Shown: positions 23,086-35,000 of the stretch, one piece after another
How positions within the stretch are numbered: the stretch's first letter is position 1
Layout: the number at the start of each line of letters is the position of its first letter
Source: Oscheius onirici
Lineage: Eukaryota; Nematoda; Chromadorea; Rhabditida; Rhabditidae
DNA: 64,000 bases
Assembly (NCBI GenBank): GCA_932521025.1
Contig: OW051472.1
Coordinates: forward strand, 2,170,001 to 2,234,000
Reading direction: 5' to 3'
Translations under genes and position numbers: made by a program
Notes under the pieces: generated by a model
What the model saw: the letters and a program-made list of their open reading frames with translations, nothing else
Told to the model about the DNA's origin: nothing
Databases searched by the model: none

Positions 23086-24006
23086 CTGGTAGAGGGTTAC
23101 TGTTGAAATTGAAGTTCTTTCTAAAGTTTTGAAAACTCTTTACTTTACAATCAGAAACTTGAACATTTTGAAAGAACAAAAAAGCATAGTAATTTGCAGT
23201 CTTTTGCAGCTAAATAACATCAATTATGACGTGAATCAAGTTTAACGGGAACAACTTCACTCTAACTGCTAACAACTAGGCTATATAATCAAGAGAATAC
23301 AAAAACTTGTTTCCGCAGACCTGGAAAATAAAATTTGTGAAAACTGGTAAACTGTCTTTTTAGTTGTTCTGGGGTTCATTTAGGGCTGTCTGCAGCAGAG
23401 CTGCGCGACCGTTCGTACGCAATTTCGCGTAACTCGTGTCAGTTGCAATTTTGTGAACATATTACCTTCGGACTAATTTTGCCAGATACCTTGGCCTAGG
23501 AAGCATCTGGAAAGAATAGTAAACAAAAAAAATAGGAAACAGCTTGTCCAGAAGGTGCCTAAAAGCCTCTCTAAACACTTTGCTCAACTCTCTTTTTCAG
23601 ACGGTTTAGACTTTCTACAATCTCGTCCGGAACTCCTGCTCCCTTCTAAACAGTCTAGACCTTCTTCGGAACCAAACTCTCTATCCTTTTGTGCAAAACT
23701 CCTCCACCCTCGAGCATTGAGCACTCCAGATTCTCTGATCTTAGCGGTTGCAACTCTCGATCAGCTCGTTCAGACTTTCCAAAATAAAAAAGTTCAGACT
23801 CTCTAACTTATTGTCCAGAAAGTTCAGACTCCCTACAATACTGTCTACGTCTCAAGATTCTTTGCAATTGCTTCGAAGAAACCCGCGAGAGACAAGAAGA
23901 ACGTTCAAACTAACCTAAGCATTCCACGATTTCCCCCAACATACAAAACACAAAACCACGTTTTCACGTTTTATCAAATAAACGCGTTTCAGTCATCCTT
24001 CTTGAC
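23086..24006. other. Intergenic, no supported gene
   Basis: An open frame at 23555-23806 (+) is Ser/Leu/Pro-rich and is driven by repeated CAGACT(T/C)TCTA and CAGTCTAGAC motifs between about 23600 and 23850. I do not regard it as coding. No transposon ends seen. Confidence 0.5.
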
Positions 24007-27000
24007 TCACTTGGAAGCTGCTGCCTTCTTCTCAGTAGCACCCGACGACTTTCTTTGCGATCCAGTCATCTTGCTCATGGTCGACTTGTTCACCTGCTGG
24101 ACTGCCGAGGCCTTGCTGTTTGCCACAGACGACTTCTTTTTCTTCGTCTCCTGGACCTGGGTCATCTTGCTATCTTTGTTGCTCTTCCTGCTCTTTCGGG
24201 CCACCATATCATCGAAGGTCTTCTGGATCTTGTTGCCTCCCGATAATTTTCCATGTTCACTCTTCGGGGACGACTTTCGAGGCTGCTTCAGCTCTTCGGC
24301 TTCCCAGTCTACTTTAGCCTTTTTTTTGGGCAGAGGCTTGTTACCTTTCTTCGAGCGATCCTGAAAGAATTGAATCAGTAGGCTGAGAGATAGTGACCAA
24401 CCTGGAAGCAACTTTTCGGAATGGAAGCGAGCGTTGCCTTGCTCTTCTTCTCGTTCTCTTCCTCGTCCTTGTCATCCGTCTCAGCCTTCTTGTTCTTCTT
24501 CTTCTGTCCCGGATGGTCAACATTCGGCTGGAGCTTGGTCACTCCGTGCGAATTCATCGAAAACTCTCTCTTTTTCAGCGCGTAGTACCTTCTCTTGCAT
24601 TCGGGCGAAAAGTCTTCCAAATATTTAACCTTAGCCTTGATCATCTTAGCCGTAAACTCTTCAAATTCTTCTACTATCTCGGCGCTATACGGTTCGCTCT
24701 TGATCAGCGTCTTCTCGATAATGTCCATGCGAGGGATGCCTCCGAAACTGGTTGTCAAAATTCCGGCCGCGTTCGGCTTGCCCGGAAGCATATCGACTCC
24801 GCCAGTGACGAAGACCATCTTCTCGGCAAAGACGCCATAGCCTCCTTTGATAATCTTCGACGCGACGACCTTTTTCACTTTGTAGTCGATGAGGAAGCGC
24901 TGGAAGGGCTCAATTCCAAAGTAGAAGCTGGATCCAGTCTCCCAGTTGTCAAAGTAGGTGAAGACGCCCTGGAAAATTGAAGTCGATTCGGAAAATTGAA
25001 TTGGAAAGGCACAGAAAGACAGACAGAGACATAGAGACAAAAAGATACAGTAACCAACCTGATTGGGACAGGACATTGTACAATCAGCTGCGAAGCTGTT
25101 ATTGACCAGATTCAGTCCAATATCCTTCTTCAGCGGCACGCTGCCCTTGTACATGTTGGGTCCAATTCCGGCACTCACAGCAATCGTCTCGATGTTGACT
25201 TTTACCATCAGAGGCAGCAGCACAAGGACTTTGTTCAAAGATTTCAGAACTTTCTTTCCTCCCCTCTTTCCAAATCTGGCGATCAGCAGATCTAAGAGTC
25301 TGTACTGCTCGTACATGTTCTGGAACTCGAGGGCTCCGCGCAGAACACTGACACGCTTGCGGAAGATGAGCTGCATGGCCATCATGAGCATAAAGCTGTC
25401 GAATCCGTTCCGGTCGCCAAAATAGTTGCCGAGGAAGACAAAGCCCAGCTGACGGATCGGATGAGCCGTGGAGTCAGTGTACGGCAGACTGAGAATTCGA
25501 CGGAGCTGATCAAAGTTGCCGCGATGATCTCCGACGTAGCGAACGGGCAGACGGGAATCAATCTCATCCATTGTCGACTTCTTTAGGGACAGGAACATGG
25601 CACAGTGTTTGAGGAATCGGCACACCACTCTTCTAGAGATTTTCAGCTGAAAACAGTGGATTTATCTCTGTCACTGTTGTTACTCACATGATGACCTGGA
25701 GGACACGAAAAGCTACTGGCAATGATACTGTCCGCGACGGTATAAAGCGTATACTTCTTCTGCTGCGGCAGGTCCTCGTCAAACGTCTGATGATGATTAT
25801 CCGACAACTTCCAGATCCGAAGCTGTTTGAAGTACCAATGAGGCTCGTGGTATGGGGCTTCCCACGCGTGACCCAGATCCGCCTTAATCTCCTTCACCGA
25901 CGGCATGAACATACAATTGGCACAGTTGATGACGGCTTCGGCAATCTCGATGCCCGTCTCTTCGTAGTAGGCACGTCTCTCGTCGAGAGCAAGCAGTGGA
26001 AGACGGTTGAAGACGTACGACTGCACGACGTCGTAGCTGCAGCACGTCTGATGCATCACATTCACCTGGAAATGGAGAGTTTTGTGAGAGAAGCAGTAGT
26101 TTTATTTGGAGAGAAGTTCGGTCATTGTGAGTAATACTGTAATACTTCTGATAATCTTATAAACAAGAGCACTGTTTGAGATATAAAACAGGACAGAATA
26201 TGATAGAGCAGCTGAGGGCAGACTGTACAGAATTTTTGAAGATTGCCTTCTTTCAAGAAGGTAATATGCTAGTATGAGAGTATAGGATCAGTCAATAAAG
26301 TGTCAGCACAGCTGAGATTGGACATGAGATAAACGTCGGACAAGACTACAGTAAAGTCAATTCATAAGAGAGTTTGGTTCGGTCAATGAGGGATTCCTCA
26401 CAATCAGTGAGTAGGAATGAGTCAAGTGCATCCGTATGAGTCCAGGTTATCTGCCTGACACATAACGGGATAGTTACTATGCTCAAAGCCAGTCAGGGTA
26501 AAAGTACGGCAAAGTAAGTCGAGAGTAAGAAGGAAATAGCATCAGAGTAAGAACTACAGAGGTTAGAACACGGGTCTGTAACAGTCTGATGAGACTAGTC
26601 TCAAATACGAGTTAAACAATACAGTACGGATTTAGTAGAGATCAGATCAGCCTACTGAAAGGTCAAGAGTACTGATACCAATCGAACAGTCGCAATACGT
26701 ACAATAACTGTTCCTAGAGAGAGATAGAGAGACAATGTGATTCTGGGAAGGACAGAGAGAGAGAGAATAAAAAAGTTACTTTCTCCTTGTAGATATTTAT
26801 CGGATTGACCTCTGAGACAAAGTCGGGCATTTCGCTGTGTAGAGCGTATCCCGCCAATACTGTTCCATCTTCATCCTGTCTGACCTCCTCCTCCAGACGC
26901 CTTATATCCCTCAGCGTCAGATGACGCGGAAAGCCCATCTCCTCAGCCATATCCACATACTGCCTCGCAGTGAAGCGCGGATAGTAATCCATGTTATCCT

Positions 27001-30000
27001 CACGTTCCATCGTCCTCGGATCCGGCAGTCGGCCCTTCTTCTTCAATTCCTGTCGCGCCTCCATGCGTTTCTTCAGTCGACGACGAATCTCCTTGTAGAG
27101 CAGCTCACCGGCTGCCCTCCCCCGCGAAATATGAGGATAGGCCATTGGAATGCATGGCGCCAAGTGAACCTTCTCATTTTCCATCATCATATAGCCCTCG
27201 TGCTTGCCGGCCACAAAATTGTGCACTCCATTCAGATACTTGACCATGCCTTCCTGAGAGGCCTTGTCCCAAATCTCGATTTTCTCCGCAAACTCTTTGA
27301 TCGTGTTCATCGGAACGGGGTGCTTGATAAGGCCGCCGTGAGGGATCACAAACGGCTCCTTCAACTTGACCATCTCGTCCGGAAGCCACGTGTATTTACG
27401 GAAAGGGTAGTATTTCTTGCGACGAATTTCCCAGATCAGCACAACGACTCCCGTTGCGAGAACGATGAAACCGATGCTCATGACGAGAGCACAGGCAGCT
27501 CCCACATGCAGTCGACCCCAGCTCAGATGATCTTCTCGCTTGTAGGGCTTGGTTGCAAAGTTGTATGGGGATTCGGTGGCGTTGAGGTTCTGAAATAGTA
27601 TAGGGTTATTGATCAGAAAAGGATACGATTCTGTGTCTGAGAGACAGATCCCCTTTAATTAGAAATCCTATCCCATCCAGGTCTAGTTCTTCAGGTTCCC
27701 TCTCTTGTAAAAATTACTGTTCTCGCTAGCCTGTGGTGTTCCAGATCTTTTGACTACCTATTCCTGTACTGCTTTCTTTTTTCCAATCACAGTAGTATTA
27801 GAGCAGAAAGTACTCTATTGGTATCCTACTGTATTTTCTCGTGTACGTACGTGTTGCTACTCGGGTCTACCTATTCTTGCTTTTCCTGTACCACATTTAC
27901 CGTCTCTTCCCTTTGTCTACTCCTGATCTTCCTACTGTCTCTGTATCATCAATTACCATGTCTCTAACTCCTCTTTATCCTGTCCATGTGCATCCGTCAA
28001 CCTGTCTCTTCATTTCAGTCAACTATTCTTCTTAAAGGGACAGTCCCGTTGTGTGTAAGCATGTAAGCAGGGGAAATCAGGAAATCAGGAAACCCACTAC
28101 AAATTTAATTTTTGCATTTTTCTCTTTGTACACTCATTTTTTTTTCTATTTCTACCTGTTTCTAATCGATTTCTCTTCAAAAATTACCCCTAAAATGAGT
28201 GGTGGAACGTCAAATTTGGTAGAAAAATGATGGAAATAAGTGAAAATAACGTTTTTTGACCAGAAAGTGCTTTTTGGTCTATTTCGGTCAATTTTCCAAT
28301 AATTTTAGCGTCCCACTACTCATTTTAGGGGTAATTTTTGACAATAAATCGATTAGAAACAGGTAGAAATCGAAAAAATGAGTGTAGAACGAGAAAAACG
28401 CAAAAATAAAATTTGCCGTGGGTCCCGCCACGCAGTTGCCTGATTTTCCCCTGATCACACTTTCACACACAATGAGACTGTCCCTTTAATCGATTCCTCA
28501 TCAAACATTACGTCTACAATGAGTGGATCGCTAAAAATAGTGGGAAAATGACGGAAATAGATGGAAATAACGAATTTCAAGCCAAAAAGTGCTTTTTTAT
28601 CTATTTCGGACAATTTTTCACCAATTTTGACGTTCCACCACTCATTTTAGGGGTATTTTTTGATGACAAATCGATTAGAAACAAGTAAAAATCGAAAAAA
28701 AAATGAGTGTGGAAATCGATTAAACTCATTTTAGGGGTAATTTTTGACAAGAAATCGATTAGTACTGTCCCGATTTCCAGTGTTCTATTCACTGCATACT
28801 AATTTCTAGCTTACCCGTCAACCTGTCTTTTCCTCTACTTGTGTATCCCAAGAAAAAACAAAGATTCTTACCGACTCAAGAGGGTTCGTCGAATCATCCA
28901 TCGATGTTGTTCCACCAGAAGAAGCACCGTCCATCGTGGTTGCAGTGGAACTACCAGTACTATTATTGGGGCCGGCGGTCGGCGGCGCGATTGCAGTAAC
29001 TACCAGATTTTCGAGTTTCTTGAACTTTACTTCGTGTCTTTCAAGGCCGCTGCAGAACTTGTACCATTCGTCCCATCCACCATTACCGGTTCCATCGGTT
29101 CCAGCACATCCATTTGGCAGATTCGGGCAGCTTGCTACACCGCAAAGTTTCGAGTCGCCCAGAATATATGTTTTCACAGCCCAATCAACTTTTCCTTTTC
29201 CCTCCATGTTGATCCGAGCCAATGGTTGACCATTAGCTGAAATTATCTCGTATGAATTTGGAAGAGATAAAATAATACAGAGATAGACAAGTAATTGAAA
29301 ACCGACTTACTCTTGTATCCGATGATTGACCTGTCGGTTTGGTAGACGTGAAAATCATCTGTGGTATTGGAAGTGATTTCAATGCGACCGTAGAGAGCAT
29401 CGAAATTGGCCCACTCAAAATCTTTTTTGTTTGTCTCGTTCACAACCAATTTCAGCGTTCCAAAGAAGACTTTGCACTTTGTTTTATCCTTGTTCTTCCA
29501 GGCTTCTTCCACGGTACATCGCAGCCGGCAATAGGCTTGTGGGCTGTACTTGATGTCATTCCTCAGCTTAGTTCTTTGTTTTAGCTCGGCCAACTGGGTC
29601 TGGTTGTAGCATGGTAACAGCTTCAGAGGATATTCGGCATTGGCGTCAATGTTGCTAATTTCTGAAAAGAAGTTCTCAGCTTCTGTCTCTCTCTATGTTT
29701 GTGTCTCTCAGTCTCAACTTGAATAGGAAACTACTCACCGAGATCTCCGCCTACAATAGTTGTATTGCTCAGAAAGCTCAGGTCCTCTGTCGGTACCCTA
29801 ACCAGCTTCACACCACCGTAGATTTTCGTACTCTTCCAGTCGATGACTTCATCTTCGGTCATGTCGGCAATGACGCTAGGATTCGCTGGGTCCGGACTAT
29901 AGAGATGTCTGCAGGTCGCCAAATCCTTTCCCGTCAGTAGACCACCACATTCTGAAAGAGCAGAATTATTACTGTCCCTGTCCCTGTCCCTTTCAAAAAC

Positions 30001-30508
30001 TCTACCAACCTGGTTCCTCCTGTGCGTTGAGCTTGCACTTTGACTCCTTAGCCCAGATTCTCAGCTTCTCCAGCGAGCGCTTCTTCAGCTTCGGATTGGC
30101 ATGAACTTCGACTGTACAAAGGCCATTTCCTTTGGGCACTGTTGTCGCCGCCGCGTCGTACTTGGGCACGATCAATTCCTTCAGCTCCGGATTGCCCCAG
30201 ATGATCAGCTTGCCGCTGATGAAGTTCGGCATGGCAAAGTAGACAAGAGTCGGGTCTTCCTTCACTGTCAGCGATCCAATGACATCACGATGCTGGCCGA
30301 GTCTGGAGTCCCGAATGCTGACATTGAGCCACGTCTTCTCACGCGTCGTCCAGGTCCAGTTTGTCCACTCCGGCTCGACTATATTCAGTGCCTTGTCAGC
30401 CTCCGGACATTCGAACACCGTCGGTAGATCACAGATAGGAGGTGGAATCATCGTGGTAGTCTCCGCTCGTCCCAGCTGCAGTAGAACCGTCAGGTAGAGC
30501 AATCGCAT
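24007..30508 (-). CDS. Receptor L-domain transmembrane protein with cytoplasmic PP1-like pseudophosphatase domain
   Basis: Nine exons: 30508-30010, 29951-29739, 29661-29311, 29236-28872, 27589-26780, 26065-25688, 25646-25059, 24968-24402 and 24360-24007. All junctions are in phase; total 4125 bases, 1374 residues. Residues 1-15 are a signal peptide. About 20-440 are Cys-containing receptor L-domain-like repeats with N-glycosylation sites and a Thr/Ser stalk. A helix at about 504-529 is followed by basic WEIRRKK. About 870-1190 align with PP1, but GDIHGQ reads GDHRGN (911-916), GDYVDRG reads GNYFGDRNG (945-953), RGNHE reads RGALE, the CHGG histidine is lost and RAHQ reads VASK. Residues 1215-1374 are a Lys-rich tail. 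Only one metal ligand (Asp of GD) remains, so catalysis is very unlikely. The ectodomain resembles nematode IRLD proteins. Confidence 0.85.
28032..28489. mobile_element. Palindromic MITE bounded by TTAA
   Basis: Ends are TTAA-AGGGACAGTC and GACTGTCCCT-TTAA, with the internal GTTGTGTGT/ACACACAAT and GGGAAATCAGG/CCTGATTTTCCCC blocks also inverted. The interior (ACTCATTTTAGGGGTAATTT and GATTAGAAACAGGTAGAAAT blocks) is palindromic too. A TTAA target is typical of piggyBac-type elements. It sits in the 1.3-kb intron between the L-domain exons and the transmembrane exon of the pseudophosphatase gene. Confidence 0.75.
28490..28770. repeat. Partial second copy of the TTAA-bounded palindromic element
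   Basis: Abuts the full element. It repeats the CACTCATTTTAGGGGTA and ATCGATTAGAAACA blocks, with a duplicated AATCGATTA junction and a terminal CTGTCCC, but lacks one proper end. It looks like a nested or rearranged copy. Confidence 0.65.
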
Positions 30509-31222
30509 CTTCTTCTGCTGGTAGTTTTGAGTCCTCGATGAAGAAACAGCAGCTATCCAATGGCTTCTTGGTAACTATGGGCTTCTTTTATAACTGTTGT
30601 AAATTGCTTTTGTTGTTTTTTTTGCTTTTAATTTGGAAGTTTTTTTTTGTAAAAACAAACTAATTGTAGTGTTACTGTAGACGATCCTACAAGTGTTCAG
30701 ATTACCTCAGAGACTCTACATTTCAGACAATTCCCACAGTTGTTGTCATCAGTAGCATCTTAGAACAAGCTACTGTGACCAGGAAATTTAAAAAAGTCTT
30801 TTGGGGGAACTTTTAGAAACTTCTGGACTACAGTATCCCCCACTTCAATGACCACTGTTTTGTAGACGATCCTAAAAGTGTTGAAAGCATTCTTCGCATC
30901 GTCCAGATTCCCTCAGAGACTCTAGAAGTTCAGTGACAACATGTTCAGTGACAAATTCTACATGCACAATTCTCAGAGTCTCTATTTCCAGCTGGAATAG
31001 ACCTTTGATACGACCGTTGTTGTCTTTGGAGCGCCCTTTTGAACAAGCTGATGTAACCCCGAGTATTCGAAAAATTGATTATACGGGTACTAGTCTCTCC
31101 CCTCTTGTTGTTGACCTCGTACTCAATCCTAGCTGGCTATCGATTTTAGCTTCTTTAGTACCAACGCGTCTCATCCTTAGCGTTTAACTTTCCAAAGGCG
31201 CCAGTTCAGTTCTTCTGTTCAA
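30509..31222. other. Divergent intergenic region with a diverged internal duplication
   Basis: Separates a minus-strand and a plus-strand gene. TGTAGACGATCCTA-AAGTGTT occurs near 30676 and again near 30861. CAGATT(A/C)CCTCAGAGACTCTA occurs near 30698 and 30908. GTTGTTGTC...GAACAAGCT near 30738 recurs near 31017. Order is conserved, so this is a roughly 190-280-base tandem duplication. No exon seen. Confidence 0.55.
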
Positions 31223-32005
31223 ATGGCTCCGGTGCGTTGTCTACGGTCTTCTCCGATTTCGACTCGTCAAAGCGGCCGCATAACTAGACAGTCAAGCCGC
31301 TCGACAAAGGCAAAACCACTCCTAGGAACTAATCAGAAGGTATGTGTCTCACTGTTTTTCTCTGTCCCTCTAAAGTCTCCGAGGAATTTACAGCACCGCC
31401 ATGGTCTGTCCGAAGAGCCGCTCTTGTCGAATATAGACTTGATACAGCGAATAAACTTGAAACTTGAAACTAAAGTTCATCCGTTTACAGAAATCGAAAA
31501 TTACCAAGCCTCAAACTGGACGCTCTGCAAAGACTAGAACTCTCCCAAAGACTATCCAAAAGGTATGGGTCACAGTACAGTTCAGTCTTTTTTTGCTTTA
31601 GGAGCCAAAAGTTCCAGCTAACCGTCAAGTGAACAAGAAGGATGGAAGGAACAAGACTGTCCCTGTCCCGGTAGTTCCGGAGAACCGGGATTCTGAAGAA
31701 GAAGAACGGGAGAACCAGACTCTGGAGGAAGAGGATCAGGAGAACGTTCTGGAATCCCGTGAGGGGTTTAATCAGAATGTTTACGTGAAGCAGGAACTGG
31801 TGGAGGAGATGTAAGTAGAGAGACTGGAGACAGAGACAGAGACACTCTTTCCCCAATCGATATGTTTTTCAGTGTGGGAGGAGATCCATACGAGGAAGTG
31901 CGCAATACCCTACTGGCTAGCGCTGACGAGGATTTCGACCATGCTCAACACCGCTACCACAAGACCAGGGAAATGATTTACGGACTGTATCCTCTACCTA
32001 ACTAA
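31223..32005 (+). CDS. Small charged protein of unknown function
   Basis: Exons 31223-31339, 31491-31562, 31602-31810 and 31873-32005 join in phase for 176 residues. The first half is strongly basic and Ser/Thr-rich (RQSGRITRQSSRSTK, then two Lys/Thr-rich exons). The middle is acidic (DSEEEEREN and EEEDQEN). The C-terminus, DPYEEVRNTL...EMIYGLYPLPN, is a probable helix. No signal peptide or membrane segment is present. The composition suggests a nucleic-acid or chromatin-associated protein, but that is inference and I recognise no family. Its stop codon is only 58 bases from the stop of the convergent EGAS gene. Confidence 0.75.
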
Positions 32006-32063
32006 AGTGAAATTTGTTCTTTGACAATGAATTGTAATGGAGACTTTGTTCAAACATCAGTTC

Positions 32064-35000
32064 CTACGCATAGTCGTAGCTCTTCTCCGGTCTTCTGTAG
32101 TTATCGTCCGCTACTTTTTTCTGTTCCCATTCCTTTTCAGCTTTCCTCTTGTCGAAACAGCAAACTGCTAGACATAGACGGAAGATAACTACTGTAACTT
32201 CGATGAAAGAAATGGCTCCGATACCCATGAGGACACCGAGAAGGCCGCCCAGTGAACCTATGAACTGGTTCAACTGAAAATTGAGAGTCTGTTACAGTTA
32301 CTGTCTCTCACTCACATCCATCATCGGCGTCTCAGCAAACAGAGAGTATGTCAATCGAGGAACTGCCACATTGATCAGGACACTGTCAGCTGTATTGGCC
32401 TGACATGTCGTGTTCACTTTATAGGTAGCGGGATCCAGACAGTCTGGGGTCTATTTTACTGTATTCAGAGTAAAATATTCTCTTACCTGTTGTCTAAAAG
32501 AAGATTTGGACCAACTGATTTGAAAGTTCTGATTGGTACAAGGCAGGGGACAGACACAGAAGGACCAAGTGGATGGATCTCCATAAGTGTCTGTTGTCTC
32601 GTCTATGCAACTCACTGGAAGGGGATTCAGTGTTTAGTAGGATCCAAAACGTACTGTTGGTTACTTTACAAGACTCTTTCCCAGCCGGACCTGGATACCG
32701 TGGATCTATACAGCCACAGTTGGTGAAGACGAGGTCCTGGTAGCAGGAACGGTAGCAGCCCTGGAAATAAGTTTGAGTCTGGTTCAATTCTAACAGGTAC
32801 AGACTCGATAGTTCACATGCAGTTATTCGTACTCTTACAGCCTGATCTGTCCTTCTCAAAACTCACATCAGCCGTATAGCTCCCAGAATAGTAATACGAC
32901 TTGACTTCACTGGTCTCCTTTACGCATCTTCCGTAGGACCCACCCAGTCTGGTATACTGTTCCTGAACTCTCTTTTCAAACAGTAAAAAGCTCTTACTTA
33001 CTCCATATGTATAGAAAATGACCTCACTGTTTGGCTCAGCATTGTACCGGATAGATTCCGAGAAAATATAGTCATTTTTGTTGTGGATGAAGACAAGAAT
33101 AGCTGCGGTATCAGTCCAGGGCTGGTACTCGTCCTGATTGATTTTCATACGAGCTTTGAATCCTGAAAGTTCCTAGATAACTAGGATTCAAAAATATGCC
33201 AAGCCACAGACTCGGCAGTTCACAAGCGGCATCGTTATTCTTATGCCACAGTCTCGACAGTTCACACGCCTTTTCTGCTTTTTTTCCACAAACCTCCAGG
33301 AATCTTCGAAGAACGATAATTATAAGCCTGAGAAAGTTGAAGGTGATTGAAAGTGAAGCAATTTCCCAGTACCACATCGTTCCATTTCATAAAGTCCCTC
33401 TCAGCATTGAGCTCCTTTTCTTCGAAAGTCGACCAGTAAAACATGTCATCGTAGTCCCAGCTCAGACTTTCTCTCATTGACTCATTCAGGGTACCGAGAA
33501 TGAATGGGACCATTGAATTTATGGCGGCTGGTGACATTAGGAGGTTGTTCAGTAGCTAAATAATGAGAGTACAGGATTTTTGTTTTAGTTTATTACAGGT
33601 AAGAGGGCATAGTTGATTTCTCCGAAGAGAGTGACCATCACTTGCTCGATGATGACGTCTGGAAATGGACTGGGTAAGAGGTACATAGAGCCACAGTCTC
33701 AACAGCTCACACGCCGCGCTGTTTTTCGCTAGTCACAGTCTCGACAGTTAACTCTCCAGAGAAACTTACTCATTTCACAGTACTGTCCAGTCCACTCAGC
33801 GCTACAGTTACAAGAGAACGAATTGATAGCGTTGACACAAACCGCCTGATCATCTTTAGTCATGCATCGGTTTTTGAATTTCTTTCCACTGGCGTCCGTG
33901 TACATCACACAGTTGTCAATAACTGAAATTTTGTGTGGAAAACTACCGTAACCCAGGTTTACTTTGACTACAGTTCTTGCCAGTAATTCCCGGAATACAT
34001 GTACAGCTATAGTCCATGAATGACGGAGTACAGGTTCCATTATACTCACATGGATTGTAGGTGGTACAGTAGTTAATTTCTGAACTTTTTCACTACAGAT
34101 TTCAATAAAAAAACTCACCATTGCTACAAATCTGACCACTATAGCCCTTCTTACATTTGCATTGGGGACGGACCTGGATACCTTTTCCCAGATTATTGCA
34201 ATCTCCGTTGACGCAAGGGTTGGCGTATTCACAGGCGTTTATGTCTTAAATTTATAGTTTTGTGAGCTACAAATCGGTTATGATGTACAGCCACAGACTC
34301 CACAATTCACACGCGGCGTCGTTTCTCACTTTTACCTGTACAGTTGGTTCCATGAAAATACTGTAAGCAGGCACATTTGTATGTTCCGTCTCCATTATCA
34401 GTACAAGTTCCGCCATATTCGCAGGGGTTTGGATCACATAATTTCAAATCTAAACAATGGTTTCTCATACAAACGGAAAAAAGTCTTACATTGGCACTTG
34501 TCGCCTTGGAATCCTTCCGGACAGTCACATTTGAAGGCAGAGAAATCGGAAGAGGAAGCACAGGTGGCATTATTTTGACAGGGATTGGGAAGACAGGGGT
34601 CTGCTGGGGCTGAAAGATTCAGTTTGGATCGAAATGAGTGACCACAGACTCGACAGTTCACACGAAACCAACCATCACAATCAGTTCCAGTACCGTTGAC
34701 CTTGTAAGGAGGCTTACAGACACAGGTGTAACCGGGTGAATCAATTTGCGGAATACAGATTCCACCGTCCGTACTGTTCCCACAGGTTGAAGTATCCAGT
34801 CCTGGACAAGTATCATCCGCAGTTGCTGAAAAATCCAATACATTTTTTGTTCATTATCTACTGTAGAGATCGGTCACTTTCAAGCATGAGCAATGCGTGA
34901 CCGGTATAAATTATTAAAGCTGGACTTTGGGCTCAAAAAGAGCTGATCTTTTCGGAACATGTGCTGGCAAAAAAAATGAAAAACTGACTGGAATTATCAA

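Noticed and set aside
23555-23806. 83-residue plus-strand open frame
   Set aside because: Made of repeated CAGACT/CTAGAC words; no evidence of selection or splicing.
26780-27589. Separate gene starting at MGAACALVMSIGF
   Set aside because: Coding sequence continues in frame upstream of that ATG to a phase-0 acceptor, and the upstream ectodomain exon ends in a phase-0 donor, so a single gene fits better.
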